A stretch of DNA of 62,825 nucleotides from NCBI GenBank assembly GCA_017430365.1, contig JAFRNC010000007.1, positions 1-62,825 on the forward strand. Direction: 5' to 3'. The stretch is from Bacteroidales bacterium (GTDB lineage: Bacteria > Bacteroidota > Bacteroidia > Bacteroidales > UBA932). The position numbers and the translations under genes were made by a program. The notes under the pieces are model-generated. The model ran no database searches and had not been told where the DNA came from. It was given only the letters and a program-made list of their open reading frames with translations. This document shows, one piece after another, positions 16,746 through 25,874 of this stretch (within the stretch, counting starts at the first letter, position 1; every line of letters starts with the position of its first letter).

Positions 16746-16843
16746 CGAAAAAATGAATTATCTGGGGTGACTTCAAGGACTAAAGGCGATAAACAGCCCA
16801 AGTAGAAAACCGTTGTCCCTAAGATCCTGGTTTGTCCGGGACC

Positions 16844-16874
16844 AAAAAAGGCAGCACCGGAAGTGCTGCCTTTT
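16844..16874 (-). terminator. Terminator of the DUF4988/acyltransferase operon
   Basis: On the minus strand a GGCAGCAC/GTGCTGCC stem with a four-base loop is followed by TTTTTT, starting 28 bases after the end of the last DUF4988 gene. Confidence 0.88.
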
Positions 16875-16901
16875 GTTATTTCGTGATAAAGAGTATCGCT
16901 G

Positions 16902-18674
16902 TTATTTTACCGTGCACTTGCATGTGGCCGTAAGGGTACCGAGGGTCGCGGTGATCGTACACGTTCCTGCCTTCTTTCCCGTAACAACGCCCTTGTTGGA
17001 AACTGTTGCGACAGACGTGTCGCTGCTGCTCCACTCTATCTTGTCGGTAGTGTTTGCGGGAGCGAAAGTGCATTTTACGGTCGCGGTTTTGCCTGCGGAC
17101 ACAGTCACATCTGTCAACTTGATTGACGTGGCGGCGATGTGGCGGTCGAATTCGGCCACCTTCATTATCGACTGGTTCATCCAGTTGAGGAAGATGGCTA
17201 TGCGGAATTTGCGGGTGGTATCCCAGCTGCCGCCGTCGCCTGTGGTGAACTTGACGTCATAGACCAGGCTGTATGCCACACCCTTGCTGATCTTGGTGGG
17301 CGTTATGCTGACCTCTTCTATTTCCCTGACATAACCGTCATCGAGGGCAATAGCTTCAATATTCACTCCGGAAGCCTTGTGATATTCCGCGAACGTCTTG
17401 AGTTCTGTGGTCGAAGGGAGCGTGTCGTTGACGAACAGCAGCAGTTCATAGCTGTACCCGGTGTTGGGCTCGATATATGAATGGTCGAGCGACAGCTCCA
17501 TCGTAGGGATGAACTGCCTGCCCCTCGGAAGCCGAATGACGCTTCCGTCGGTCATGGTCAGTATGACGGCCGAAGGGTCGGACAGGTCGACTTTCGAGAA
17601 GAAGTCAGGTACCATGGTTCCGGTGGCCTCCACCGGATTGCCTTTTTCATCGAGCATCAGTTCGGGCTCGCCGCCCTCGACGGAGACTGCGAAATAGAGA
17701 CTGCCGGAAACCTGCTGGATGGATATGCGGGGTGTGACATCGGTCATCGTGACACATATCATCTTGTCATTGTACTTCAGCCACTGGTATTTCTCGCTCG
17801 ACTTGTTGCGGAAAACCCAATAGTACTTGCCGTCGGTATAGGCCTTTGCGCTCAGCAGCACGGAATCGCGGCTGCTGCGTCCGGTGCGTATACTTATCAC
17901 CTTGCCGCTCTCGAGGGTGAAGCGGTATCCGCTGTCATCACCCTGTTTGTATTCGGCGACCGATTTGACAAAGGTGTTGCCGTTGATGCTGTTGATGATG
18001 TCGGTGTATGACTTGAACGATTCATTGAGTTTGCGGCACTGGTCGTTCAGTTCGTCGAAAGCCTTCTGGGTAGGCATCTTGATGCCGACCCAGCTGGTCA
18101 GCACGAAGCGGACGAAATAGGGATCCGACGTGTCGACGGTGACGAAAACGGAAGAGCCTGCCTCTCCCTGTGTGGGACCCCAGTTGCATTTGCTCCAGCC
18201 GCTGCCGTCGAAACTGTACCACCAGACTCCGTCTTCTATCTTGAGCTGGGGGACCGATCCGGTCGCCTTTACCCTCTGGCCGTAGCTGTTGGTCATCCAT
18301 GTGGGAGAACTGTCGGGACCCATCTGGATGGTCCAGTAGTAGGACTTGTAGTTGTCGTCGTACTGGATTCCGACAATCGGGCTGACACCTTCGGATCCGT
18401 TGTGGAAAGTGAGCGTGGATCCGCTGGCGAATGTGATGCGGTAGGTTTTGTCCGCACCCGAACCGCTTTCGGAAATGTTGGTTATATGGTCGTTCTTCTC
18501 GAGGGCTCCGACGAGTTCCGAGAGGGAGTTCAGGCTTTCGTTGAGCCTTGAGACCCTTATTTCGAGCTCGGAGACATCCTGCTTGAGCTGAGTGATCCTG
18601 TCGTCGATGTCAGAATGACATCCGGCCAGGAGCAGGGCTGCTGCGATGGTGAGGAATAATGCTGTCTTTTTCAT
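16902..18674 (-). CDS. DUF4988-type lipoprotein with C-terminal BIG_2 domain
   Basis: The 590-residue lipoprotein has a lipobox LLLAGC (Cys19), then a heptad coiled coil (about 25-65, DDRITQLKQDVSELEIRVSR) and a beta module of the DUF4988 type (patterns like DDNYKSYYWTIQ and VWWYSF). A second helix plus module follows in the middle, so the protein contains an internal duplication. The last 75 residues are a bacterial Ig-like BIG_2 domain (SIKLTDVTVSAGKTATVKC to the end) that its two neighbours lack. It is probably a surface-exposed, possibly multimeric stalk. It is the last gene of a five-gene operon, 15 bases after its paralogue. Ligand is unknown. Confidence 0.82.
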   Translation of the reverse strand: MKKTALFLTIAAALLLAGCHSDIDDRITQLKQDVSELEIRVSRLNESLNSLSELVGALEKNDHITNISESGSGADKTYRITFASGSTLTFHNGSEGVSPIVGIQYDDNYKSYYWTIQMGPDSSPTWMTNSYGQRVKATGSVPQLKIEDGVWWYSFDGSGWSKCNWGPTQGEAGSSVFVTVDTSDPYFVRFVLTSWVGIKMPTQKAFDELNDQCRKLNESFKSYTDIINSINGNTFVKSVAEYKQGDDSGYRFTLESGKVISIRTGRSSRDSVLLSAKAYTDGKYYWVFRNKSSEKYQWLKYNDKMICVTMTDVTPRISIQQVSGSLYFAVSVEGGEPELMLDEKGNPVEATGTMVPDFFSKVDLSDPSAVILTMTDGSVIRLPRGRQFIPTMELSLDHSYIEPNTGYSYELLLFVNDTLPSTTELKTFAEYHKASGVNIEAIALDDGYVREIEEVSITPTKISKGVAYSLVYDVKFTTGDGGSWDTTRKFRIAIFLNWMNQSIMKVAEFDRHIAATSIKLTDVTVSAGKTATVKCTFAPANTTDKIEWSSSDTSVATVSNKGVVTGKKAGTCTITATLGTLTATCKCTVK

Positions 18675-18689
18675 AATACTTTTCCTCCT

Positions 18690-20144
18690 TTATTTGGCCT
18701 GGATGGTGATCACTATGGTTTTCATTGCCCCTTTGCCGTTTGAAACCAGGACGTTGAGTTTGCTGGTGGTCGGTTTCTTGAATGACGCGGGTGAAATCAC
18801 CGTCACTGTCCAGCTCTTGTGGTTGCTGGTCTTGGCGCTGGCATAGAAACCGTTGTTGGGAATGGGAAGCACTTCCGCCCGTTCGTCGGCCTTGTCAAGG
18901 GCGCAGGTGAAGGACACCGTATCCTTGGCGCTCATCGTAATGATGTTCTTGGTGACTCCCGTCAATGTGACGTTGAATCCGTTTGCCATGGGAATCATGA
19001 TCGGATCCTCTCCCGAAAGCGTCAGGACGACGAAATCGCCTTCCTTCTTCACGACCGGGGCGAAAGCGGGTTCGGGTACGTCGACGCTGGCCTGGACTTT
19101 CTTCCCGTTGCATAGCAGGAATTCAGGTTCTGCGGATCCGTAGGCGATGGCCCAGTAATACTTGTCATCCTTGTCTTTCTTGAGGGAGATTTTCACAGCC
19201 AGGCCCTCCGGGGCGTTGGCCTGGATCTTCTTTCCCTTTTCGTCGAGTATCCACTGGCTCTCGCCGCTTCCGTAACGTATGGTCCAGTACCAGACGTTGT
19301 CGTTTATATCGTCGGTAGCCCTCTTGGCTCCGATGACCGGGACGTTGGTGCCGGTTCCGTTGTAGAACGAATAGGATGAGCCGTCCGTGAGCTGCAGGGT
19401 CATGCCGATGGTGTCTGTGTCGTTGACTATGGGAACCAGGTCGCTGACCCAGGTCTTGTTCTGGAGATTCTCCACGAGTTTGACGAAGGTCTCGAGATTG
19501 TCGTTGACGGTCTGGCAGTTCTTCTCCAGCTTTTCGAAGCTTGACCAGGTGGGCAGTTTGATGGATGTGCCGTTGAGCAGTTTGAAGAGGTAGTAATCGC
19601 CCTCGTGTTCCACGCTCTCGAAGAAGGAGACGCCGTCTTCGCCCGTGGCGCGGCCCAGGTTGTGCCATATCTCCCCGTTGTCGTAGGTGACCATCCAGTA
19701 ACCGTTCTCAATCTTGATTACGGGAGAGGCGGCCGAGGTGGGGATGCGCACACCATAGTTATCGGTGATGAACTTAGCCTGTTCTCCGGGGGAATACTGG
19801 ACCGTCCAGTACCAGACGCCGTCTTCACCTCTCGCCACTCCCAGGAGCGGAGTGGCGGCATCGGTGCCGTTGTAGAGCGTCACCGGATCGGAGTTGGTGA
19901 AATAAAGGGTGTAACCGATGGTCTTGCCGCCCTTGAGGATTGATTCCACACGGGTGATGAAGTCGTAATCCTGGAGTTTCTCGACTATGTCCCTGAGGCC
20001 TCCGAGCGTAGTGTTCATCTCTTTGCATCTCTGCTCGAGTTTCTCGATGCGCCGCTCGATGACGTTCAGGTCGTTCTCGATGGAATTCGTGCAGCCGCCA
20101 AGCAGGAACAGTCCCGAAATGATTATGAAGATGATTTTTTTCAT
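18690..20144 (-). CDS. DUF4988-type lipoprotein (paralogue 2)
   Basis: The 484-residue protein has a lipobox LLGGC (Cys18), a coiled coil (about 20-62), and a DUF4988 module with DGVWYWTVQYSPGE and ENGYWMVTYDNGEIW. A second coil (WSSFEKLEKNCQTVNDNLET) and a second module (DNVWYWTIRYGSGESQW) follow. The C-terminal ~95 residues look like an Ig-type beta sandwich distinct from BIG_2. It sits between two paralogues, with six and 15 bases separating the coding regions. A trimeric or dimeric surface stalk is an inference from the coils; no enzymatic residues are seen. Confidence 0.82.
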   Translation of the reverse strand: MKKIIFIIISGLFLLGGCTNSIENDLNVIERRIEKLEQRCKEMNTTLGGLRDIVEKLQDYDFITRVESILKGGKTIGYTLYFTNSDPVTLYNGTDAATPLLGVARGEDGVWYWTVQYSPGEQAKFITDNYGVRIPTSAASPVIKIENGYWMVTYDNGEIWHNLGRATGEDGVSFFESVEHEGDYYLFKLLNGTSIKLPTWSSFEKLEKNCQTVNDNLETFVKLVENLQNKTWVSDLVPIVNDTDTIGMTLQLTDGSSYSFYNGTGTNVPVIGAKRATDDINDNVWYWTIRYGSGESQWILDEKGKKIQANAPEGLAVKISLKKDKDDKYYWAIAYGSAEPEFLLCNGKKVQASVDVPEPAFAPVVKKEGDFVVLTLSGEDPIMIPMANGFNVTLTGVTKNIITMSAKDTVSFTCALDKADERAEVLPIPNNGFYASAKTSNHKSWTVTVISPASFKKPTTSKLNVLVSNGKGAMKTIVITIQAK

Positions 20145-20150
20145 TGCCGC

Positions 20151-21593
20151 TTATTTTTTCTTGACGGTGATTGTCTTGACGACCGTGACGGGTGATGTCT
20201 TGGGGTCGAATGTGAACAGCGCCATTATCTTTCCTCCGGAACTGGGGAAAGGATTTGGAGCCTTGATGGTGATGGTGGAACTGTCGTAGGTTACGGTCAG
20301 TCCGCCCTGCTGTATGACAGAGAGGACGAAATCATAACCGCTTGCTACGTAATTGAGCGTGACCTGTCCTCCGGCGCTGAGGGAGATGCTTTCACCGACC
20401 GCCTTGCCGGCGGATGTGGTGATTGACACCGTGTTCTGCTTCGGAAGCGAGAATCTGGTTTTCCCGTCCTTGAGGACGACCACCAGGGAGTCGGAGTAGT
20501 TCGTCACGGAATGGAAGGCCCTGGAAACCGAGTCCACGGCCTTGGGGGTCCAGTCCTTGCCGACGGGATAGCGGAGGAACTCTGTCTTGCCGCCTACCGT
20601 GACTGTCCAGTAGTACTCGCCGTCGTTGTCGCGGGTGACGGAAACCTTGGGGACTTCGACCGATTCGCTCGATGCCGGGATCTTTTCGCCGTCTTCCGAG
20701 AGCACCCACTTTTCCGGGTCGTCGCCGATAGTGTAGGCCCAGTAGAACTTGCCGTCCGTGTGTTTCTTGATGAAGATGGCCGGGCTCATCTTTGCGGTCC
20801 AGTCATGGATTTTGAAACTCTTGCCGTTGGACAGGGTGACGGTGAGTCCGGTGGTGTCGCTTCCGCTCCTGATCGGAGTCACCGAGGAGATGAAGCAAAG
20901 CTTCTCCATCGTGCTCTGGACAAGTTCGAGTTGCGTGAGGGCATTGTCGTTGGCCGCATCGAAAGCATCCTTCAGATTCTGGTAGGCGTTGTATGTGGGA
21001 ATCTTCAGTTGCTGTCCGTTGATCAGCGTGAATATCACATAGTCCTCGTTGCGGGTGTCGATATTCTTGAACATCTGGTCTCCGTTCTCTCCGTTCGCCT
21101 TGCCCAGCTCGATGTATGTCTTGCCGTCGATGGTGTAGCAGAACATGCCGTTGCGGATTGTGACGTACGGGAGGATGCCGACGGAAAGCATCATGCTGCC
21201 GTCCTCGGCCCTTAGCCAGTCCCACTGTCCGTCGCCGTACTGCACAGCCCAGTAATACTTGTTGTCATCGGGGTTCTTCTGGCTGGAGACCAAGGGAATG
21301 CTGCCGTTCTTTCCGTTGATGATGGTTATCGGTTCGTGTTCCACGAAATTGATCCGATAACCCGTTTCAGATCCGGATTGTATCTGGGTGATGCCGGTGA
21401 TCATGTCCTGGCTCTCCAGGACACTGACCAGGTCCCTGAGGGATTTCAGGTCTTTGTTGAGCTGGTCGCACATCGCCTGGAGATTCTCCACGCGCTCGTT
21501 CAGGTCGTCGAGCCGCTCGTAGATGTCGCGATAGCATCCCGAAATGAGAAGCAGGGAGGTGGCCAGCAGGATTGATACGAAGATTCTTTTCAT
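20151..21593 (-). CDS. DUF4988-type lipoprotein (paralogue 3)
   Basis: The 480-residue protein has a lipobox LISGC (Cys20), a coiled coil (YERLDDLNERVENLQAMCDQ, about 23-60), and two successive DUF4988-like modules (NKYYWAVQYGDGQWDW; later KFYWAYTIGDDPEKW and GEYYWTVTVGG). It ends in an Ig-like beta region with a Lys-rich terminus. It is first of the three tandem paralogues, 18 bases after the Omp85-like gene. Divergence among the three is high outside the Tyr-Trp-Thr motifs, so the duplications are not recent. Confidence 0.82.
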   Translation of the reverse strand: MKRIFVSILLATSLLLISGCYRDIYERLDDLNERVENLQAMCDQLNKDLKSLRDLVSVLESQDMITGITQIQSGSETGYRINFVEHEPITIINGKNGSIPLVSSQKNPDDNKYYWAVQYGDGQWDWLRAEDGSMMLSVGILPYVTIRNGMFCYTIDGKTYIELGKANGENGDQMFKNIDTRNEDYVIFTLINGQQLKIPTYNAYQNLKDAFDAANDNALTQLELVQSTMEKLCFISSVTPIRSGSDTTGLTVTLSNGKSFKIHDWTAKMSPAIFIKKHTDGKFYWAYTIGDDPEKWVLSEDGEKIPASSESVEVPKVSVTRDNDGEYYWTVTVGGKTEFLRYPVGKDWTPKAVDSVSRAFHSVTNYSDSLVVVLKDGKTRFSLPKQNTVSITTSAGKAVGESISLSAGGQVTLNYVASGYDFVLSVIQQGGLTVTYDSSTITIKAPNPFPSSGGKIMALFTFDPKTSPVTVVKTITVKKK

Positions 21594-21611
21594 ATCGAAA
21601 CTTTGTGTAGG

Positions 21612-22895
21612 TTAAAACAGGTATCCCGTGTTGATGTAGAGGGAACCCTTTGCGTTGTCCTGTCTGTCGAACGGCCGTCCGTAGTCGACCGCGATGATGA
21701 AATTACGGTTGAGGATGAACCGGAGGCCGCCGCCGGCAGCCAGATGGAACCGCTCCGGTCCTCCGGACGAAAGCTGGGAGGGGAAGCGGTCGGGGTAGGT
21801 GACCGGCCATGAGGGATCGACCGATACGTCCGTATAATCCTTCAGGACCCGTCCTCCGTCGAAGAAAATGTTGGCGCCGAGCGAGAGGTTCTGGTTCAGC
21901 ACGGTGGTGTTGAGGAACTTCCAGCGGAGTTCGGTGTTGAAGTAGCATACGCTCAGGCCCTGGATCCTGTTGCGCATCAGACCGCGTATCGTGCGGTAGC
22001 CGCCGAACCCGTCGCGGTCATATCCCGGTCCGAGCACCGGCTCGAAGGGGAGGGCATAGAATCCCGGCTTGCCGATGAAACCCTGGATGTTGGCCCTGTA
22101 GGCGAAAACCAGCTTGTCGCCGGAGAGGGGGAGATACTGCCGCAGGACGGCGTAGTAGCGTCCGTAAGGCTTGTTGGTTCCCATCCACTTCGGGGCCCAC
22201 TCCATGAAGGCGTCGGCCCAGATGCCGCGCGAGGGTGCGTTCTCCACGTCGCGGCTGTCATAGCACAGGCCGGCGCGCCATGCGCTGGTCATGCCGCCCT
22301 TATACTCGTCGGCCTCTATGAATCCAAGGCTCTTGTACCATGAGAAGAGGCTCTTGCCGTACGGGAGAGGGAGGAGGTTATCGTTCTTGTATTCATCCAG
22401 GATGAAATACTTGAAATGATATCCGAACTTCCAGAAGAAATGGTCGGTTATCCTGCCGGTGAAATCAAGTTTCCCGTAAGGTACCATGCGGGCCATCTTG
22501 TAATAGGCGGTGGGGAGCGATGAATCGTAATAGGAGCCGTAGCCGTTGAAACCGTAGAAGTCGAACGCTTTCTCGTTGGAGAACTGTGCGGCGAACGAGA
22601 AGCGCACTCCCGGGATGAGGAAGCGGTTGTCGTAACTCAGGACATAGAGCTGGGAGCCTTTTGTGAACCATGATGCCTCGACATAGAGTTGCTGGCGTGG
22701 ATTGGGATACCATCCCTCCTTGCCGAAATCATAGAGGTTTGCCAGCGCTCCGAGCTGGAACCCCTTGTCCTGGTCGAAGGCGACTATGGGGAAGCCTCCG
22801 AAAGAGAGCCCCGTCTTCTCTATATCCTTTTTCTCCTGGGCGCCTGCGCCCAGGGCGAGGGCAAGCAGGACCAGTAAAGCGGTTATATGTTTCAT
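21612..22895 (-). CDS. Omp85/BamA-type outer-membrane barrel without POTRA domains
   Basis: The 427-residue protein starts with a signal peptide (LALALGAGAQ) and goes directly into barrel strands; there is no room for POTRA domains. Near the C-terminus, GFGGYRTIRGLMRNRIQG matches the Omp85 lid-loop motif (GxxxxRG), followed by ELRW and a final aromatic strand (NTGYLF). It belongs with short Bacteroidota surface-antigen barrels. Its ATG overlaps the acyltransferase stop (ATGA at 22892-22895). Position before three lipoproteins suggests it may help move or dock them at the surface, an inference from the operon only. Confidence 0.8.
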   Translation of the reverse strand: MKHITALLVLLALALGAGAQEKKDIEKTGLSFGGFPIVAFDQDKGFQLGALANLYDFGKEGWYPNPRQQLYVEASWFTKGSQLYVLSYDNRFLIPGVRFSFAAQFSNEKAFDFYGFNGYGSYYDSSLPTAYYKMARMVPYGKLDFTGRITDHFFWKFGYHFKYFILDEYKNDNLLPLPYGKSLFSWYKSLGFIEADEYKGGMTSAWRAGLCYDSRDVENAPSRGIWADAFMEWAPKWMGTNKPYGRYYAVLRQYLPLSGDKLVFAYRANIQGFIGKPGFYALPFEPVLGPGYDRDGFGGYRTIRGLMRNRIQGLSVCYFNTELRWKFLNTTVLNQNLSLGANIFFDGGRVLKDYTDVSVDPSWPVTYPDRFPSQLSSGGPERFHLAAGGGLRFILNRNFIIAVDYGRPFDRQDNAKGSLYINTGYLF

Positions 22896-24193
22896 AAATC
22901 CAATTTTTCCATTTCTTCCATCAATTCATCTTTCTGCTTCCTGAGGCTGCCGTTGCAGACATATCTCCAGGAGGAAGCCAGGCGCCTGACCTGTTCGAAC
23001 CAGTCGTAGGCCAGCATGGGGGCGGGCAGGAGCAATACCAGTGCGGCAATAGCCCAATACCATTTGACCGTGCAGAACAGCACGACCGCGGCGATCAGCA
23101 GCAGCAGGGTCCATACGATGATGTTGACCCCGCACCTGAAGGAGTTGCGGAACGCAGGGTCCTTCAGTCCTGCCGCCAGCTTTTCGCCCACGCCCCAGAT
23201 CGGGACGGAAACTGCGGCGAACACCAAGCCGAACGGCGCACAGACAAGTGCCTTAAGCGTGCTCCACAATGCCTTCGCGACGGGCCGCCGGGTATAGGTG
23301 GCATGCGTGCTCACGCGCGCGCGTTTACGGGCTTCGCCGTACGCCAGCGCCTTTTCAAAGATCCCTTTCGCCTTTTCGGGCGACTCTTCGCGGAGACGTC
23401 CGATTTTCTCTATCTCAGCCCTGTTCGCCTTCATGCGCTCTTTCGGGCGGCATTCCGGAACCTGGTGGCCGCTGCGCAGCCGGGCTATCTCCCAGGTAGC
23501 ATCGTAATCCTCATCGTCCGGGATATAAACGATCAGACGTTTCATCGCCTCTCCCGTCATCTTCCGGATATCGGCGAAAATTTCCGATTCGCTCTTTTCC
23601 GGATGGTCCGCGATGTAGGCCGTAATGTCGATAGGTTCGCCTACGGTCATCACAAGCGACGAGCGGTAGCGGAAGTAGTCTCCGTATTCGCATCCCACCG
23701 GAACTATGCGGATGTGGGTGCCGGGCTTCTTCTGCCTGTCAGCCCCCACGGCTATGCGGGCGATGCCCTTGCCGATGGGAAGCAGGCTGTGCATGGCACG
23801 GTGCATACCCTCTGGTAAGATGCAGAAAGGGACCTGATTGTTGAGTACCTCTATCGATTTTTCTACTGTTTCCTCCACGTTGAGGACGCTCCTGAAACCG
23901 TCGCGTACGCGGTTGATGGGCATTATCCTGAAAAAGGTGAAGACCTTTTTCAGGAAAGGTTTCTTGAAAATGTCGGCGCGCGCCACGAAGACCATCTTGT
24001 CCCTTATCATGGCGAGGACGACAAGCGGATCCATCAGGGTGTTGCAGTGGTTGGGCGAATATATGGCGGCCCCGTCTTTCGGTATGTTTTCCAGTCCCTC
24101 ATATTCGAGAAACCTGTAGGAACCCCTTATGTAGAAGTTCGCTATGCGGCGCACCAGTGTATATCCGAAGTCCGGTTCGTATATTTTTTTCAT
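22892..24193 (-). CDS. PlsC-family acyltransferase
   Basis: The start is set at the ATG at 24193; the longer frame from 24211 begins with TTG. The 433-residue protein transfers an acyl group to a glycerophosphate or lysophospholipid-like acceptor at the inner membrane. The catalytic motif reads SPNHCNTLMDP: His and Asp separated by five residues instead of the common four. The other acceptor motif is LPEGMHR. The C-terminal part carries hydrophobic segments (around 315-385) with membrane helices and ends in a charged coil (RKQKDELMEEMEKLDL). It is first in the operon with the barrel and three lipoproteins. The exact substrate is unknown. Confidence 0.85.
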   Translation of the reverse strand: MKKIYEPDFGYTLVRRIANFYIRGSYRFLEYEGLENIPKDGAAIYSPNHCNTLMDPLVVLAMIRDKMVFVARADIFKKPFLKKVFTFFRIMPINRVRDGFRSVLNVEETVEKSIEVLNNQVPFCILPEGMHRAMHSLLPIGKGIARIAVGADRQKKPGTHIRIVPVGCEYGDYFRYRSSLVMTVGEPIDITAYIADHPEKSESEIFADIRKMTGEAMKRLIVYIPDDEDYDATWEIARLRSGHQVPECRPKERMKANRAEIEKIGRLREESPEKAKGIFEKALAYGEARKRARVSTHATYTRRPVAKALWSTLKALVCAPFGLVFAAVSVPIWGVGEKLAAGLKDPAFRNSFRCGVNIIVWTLLLLIAAVVLFCTVKWYWAIAALVLLLPAPMLAYDWFEQVRRLASSWRYVCNGSLRKQKDELMEEMEKLDL

Positions 24194-24223
24194 CGGGTCA
24201 CTTTTCTCCAAAATAATAACTCG

Positions 24224-24231
24224 CTAAGGTA
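24224..24231 (-). promoter_or_regulatory. Possible -7 element of the acyltransferase operon
   Basis: The minus strand reads TACCTTAG, one mismatch from TAnnTTTG, 31 bases before the ATG at 24193. Confidence 0.35.
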
Positions 24232-24264
24232 GAAAAAACGGGTGACTTTTCCCAGATTTTTATT

Positions 24265-24272
24265 TATATTTG
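24265..24272 (+). promoter_or_regulatory. -7 element of the EEP gene, four bases from the ATG
   Basis: TATATTTG is an exact match. Only four bases separate it from the start codon at 24277, so transcription should begin at or very near the A of the ATG. Confidence 0.65.
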
Positions 24273-24276
24273 TGTT

Positions 24277-25242
24277 ATGGCTTACACTGTGATGTTCTAT
24301 AATCTGGAGAATCTCTATGACACCATAGACGATCCCCAGACTGCCGACGACGATTACACTCCTGTCGGCGACAAGCGCTGGACACCGGACAAGTACCGAA
24401 GGAAGCTCTCCAATCTCAGCGAGATTTTCTCGGCGGTGGCTTCCGCCCACAACGGCTTCCCCGTAGTGGCCGGCGTTTCCGAAGTGGAGAACCTTAAGGT
24501 CCTGCAGGATCTTGCGGCGCAGAAAAGGATGTCGGGGGCACATTACAAGTGTATCCATTTCGAGTCGAACGACGCCCGCGGCGTCGAGGTCGGCATGCTC
24601 TACCGTCCCGACAAATTTACCCTGATGGGCTGCGAGCCCCTCAAGCTCGCGCTGCGGAGCGGCAGGGAATATATCGGGCGTGACATCCTTGCCGCCTGGG
24701 GGGAACTGGAAGGGGAGATGTTCGTATTCTACGTATGCCATTTCCTATCGCGCCGGGGCGGGGTCGCCTCTTCGGCAGGCTTCCGCAGGGCCGGCGCGGA
24801 GACAGCCAGGGACCATGCGGCCGCACTGCGCAAAGACTATCCCGACATCAAAGTGGTGATTCTGGGCGACATGAACGACAGTCCCTCCGACGAATCGCTC
24901 GCCGGCCTGCTCAAGGCGCACAAGACCATTTTCAACGTTCCGGAAGGGGAGTATTTCAATCCTTTCTGGATGCTGGCCGAGGAGGGGAAGGGGACCAGTA
25001 TACACAACCACCGCTGGGTGCTCTACGACAACATCATAGTTTCCCACAACATGCTCCCTACCTGGCCCCAGCTCAAAGGATTCCGCATAGTGAGGCTTGA
25101 CGGGAAGAACCATTACGGGGAGATATTCCGCCGCAATTTCATGCTCCGCAAGGGAGCGCCGCGCAGGAGTTACTACGGCAATACTTTCGACAACGGTTAC
25201 AGCGACCACCTGCCGGTGCTGATCAAACTCGACAGGCGATGA
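24277..25242 (+). CDS. Endonuclease/exonuclease/phosphatase family protein
   Basis: The 321-residue hydrolase has the DNase-I-like fold signatures: VMFYNLENL at the start, GVSEVEN (metal-binding Glu), GDMNDSPSD (active-site Asp/Asn) and YSDHLPV at the end (catalytic His). No signal peptide is present, unlike many secreted relatives in Bacteroidota, so it probably works in the cytoplasm. Substrate (nucleic acid, nucleotide or phosphoester) cannot be told. The stop overlaps the start of the next gene (ATGA, 25239-25242), so it is co-expressed with a HAD phosphatase. Its start is confirmed by a promoter element lying just before it. Confidence 0.88.
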   Translation: MAYTVMFYNLENLYDTIDDPQTADDDYTPVGDKRWTPDKYRRKLSNLSEIFSAVASAHNGFPVVAGVSEVENLKVLQDLAAQKRMSGAHYKCIHFESNDARGVEVGMLYRPDKFTLMGCEPLKLALRSGREYIGRDILAAWGELEGEMFVFYVCHFLSRRGGVASSAGFRRAGAETARDHAAALRKDYPDIKVVILGDMNDSPSDESLAGLLKAHKTIFNVPEGEYFNPFWMLAEEGKGTSIHNHRWVLYDNIIVSHNMLPTWPQLKGFRIVRLDGKNHYGEIFRRNFMLRKGAPRRSYYGNTFDNGYSDHLPVLIKLDRR

Positions 25243-25874
25243 AGCGCTACACCGATTTCGTTTTCGACATAGACGGGACCCTTCTCGACACCGAACGTAC
25301 CGGCGTCCTGTCACTCATGCAGACCATCAGCGAACTGACCGGAAGGGACGTGCCCTACGAAGAGGCATACCGTTTTTTCGGGGTTCCCAGTTCAAAGGCC
25401 GCATCCACCCTCGGATACGCCGACGAAGCGCGTTTCGCCGAGGTTTGGGAGGAGCATTTCCAGGAATTGATGTATCTGGTCAAGCCGTTCCCGGGAGTGG
25501 AAGGGGTGCTGCATGACCTCCTTGCCGGGGGAGGACGCATGGGCATAGTCACTTCCCGCTCCCGTTTCGAACTGCAATACGACCGGGTGCTCGCCCCGCT
25601 GCTGCCGCTTTTCGGTACCGTGGTGAGTTCTGAGGATACGGTCCGCCACAAGCCATTTCCCGACCCGATGCTGGCTTATCTGGAACGTACCGGCGCTTCT
25701 GCCGGGGCGACCCTCTTCCTGGGCGACACGGTACACGACTGGCAATGCGGCCATGGCGCGGGATGCGATTTCGCACTCGCGGACTGGAGGAAACGGGGAA
25801 TGCAGGGTATCCCGGCGGAATACCGTTTCGAAAGTGAAGAGGAGCTCAGGAATATACTTGGATTGAATGGCTAG
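25239..25874 (+). CDS. HAD-family phosphatase (phosphoglycolate phosphatase-like)
   Basis: The 211-residue enzyme has HAD motif I FDIDGTLLD near the N-terminus, motif II TSRSR, the motif III Lys in RHKPFPDP and motif IV GDTVHD. The cap insertion between motifs I and II is of the helical C1 type, as in phosphoglycolate phosphatase and beta-phosphoglucomutase-like enzymes. Substrate is unknown. It is coupled to the EEP gene and ends in a CTAG overlap with the convergent gene on the minus strand. Confidence 0.88.
   Translation: MKRYTDFVFDIDGTLLDTERTGVLSLMQTISELTGRDVPYEEAYRFFGVPSSKAASTLGYADEARFAEVWEEHFQELMYLVKPFPGVEGVLHDLLAGGGRMGIVTSRSRFELQYDRVLAPLLPLFGTVVSSEDTVRHKPFPDPMLAYLERTGASAGATLFLGDTVHDWQCGHGAGCDFALADWRKRGMQGIPAEYRFESEEELRNILGLNG

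Noticed and set aside
16844..16874. Possible site-specific recombination site or regulatory palindrome
   Set aside because: The hairpin with a following T run at the end of an operon is explained by a terminator.
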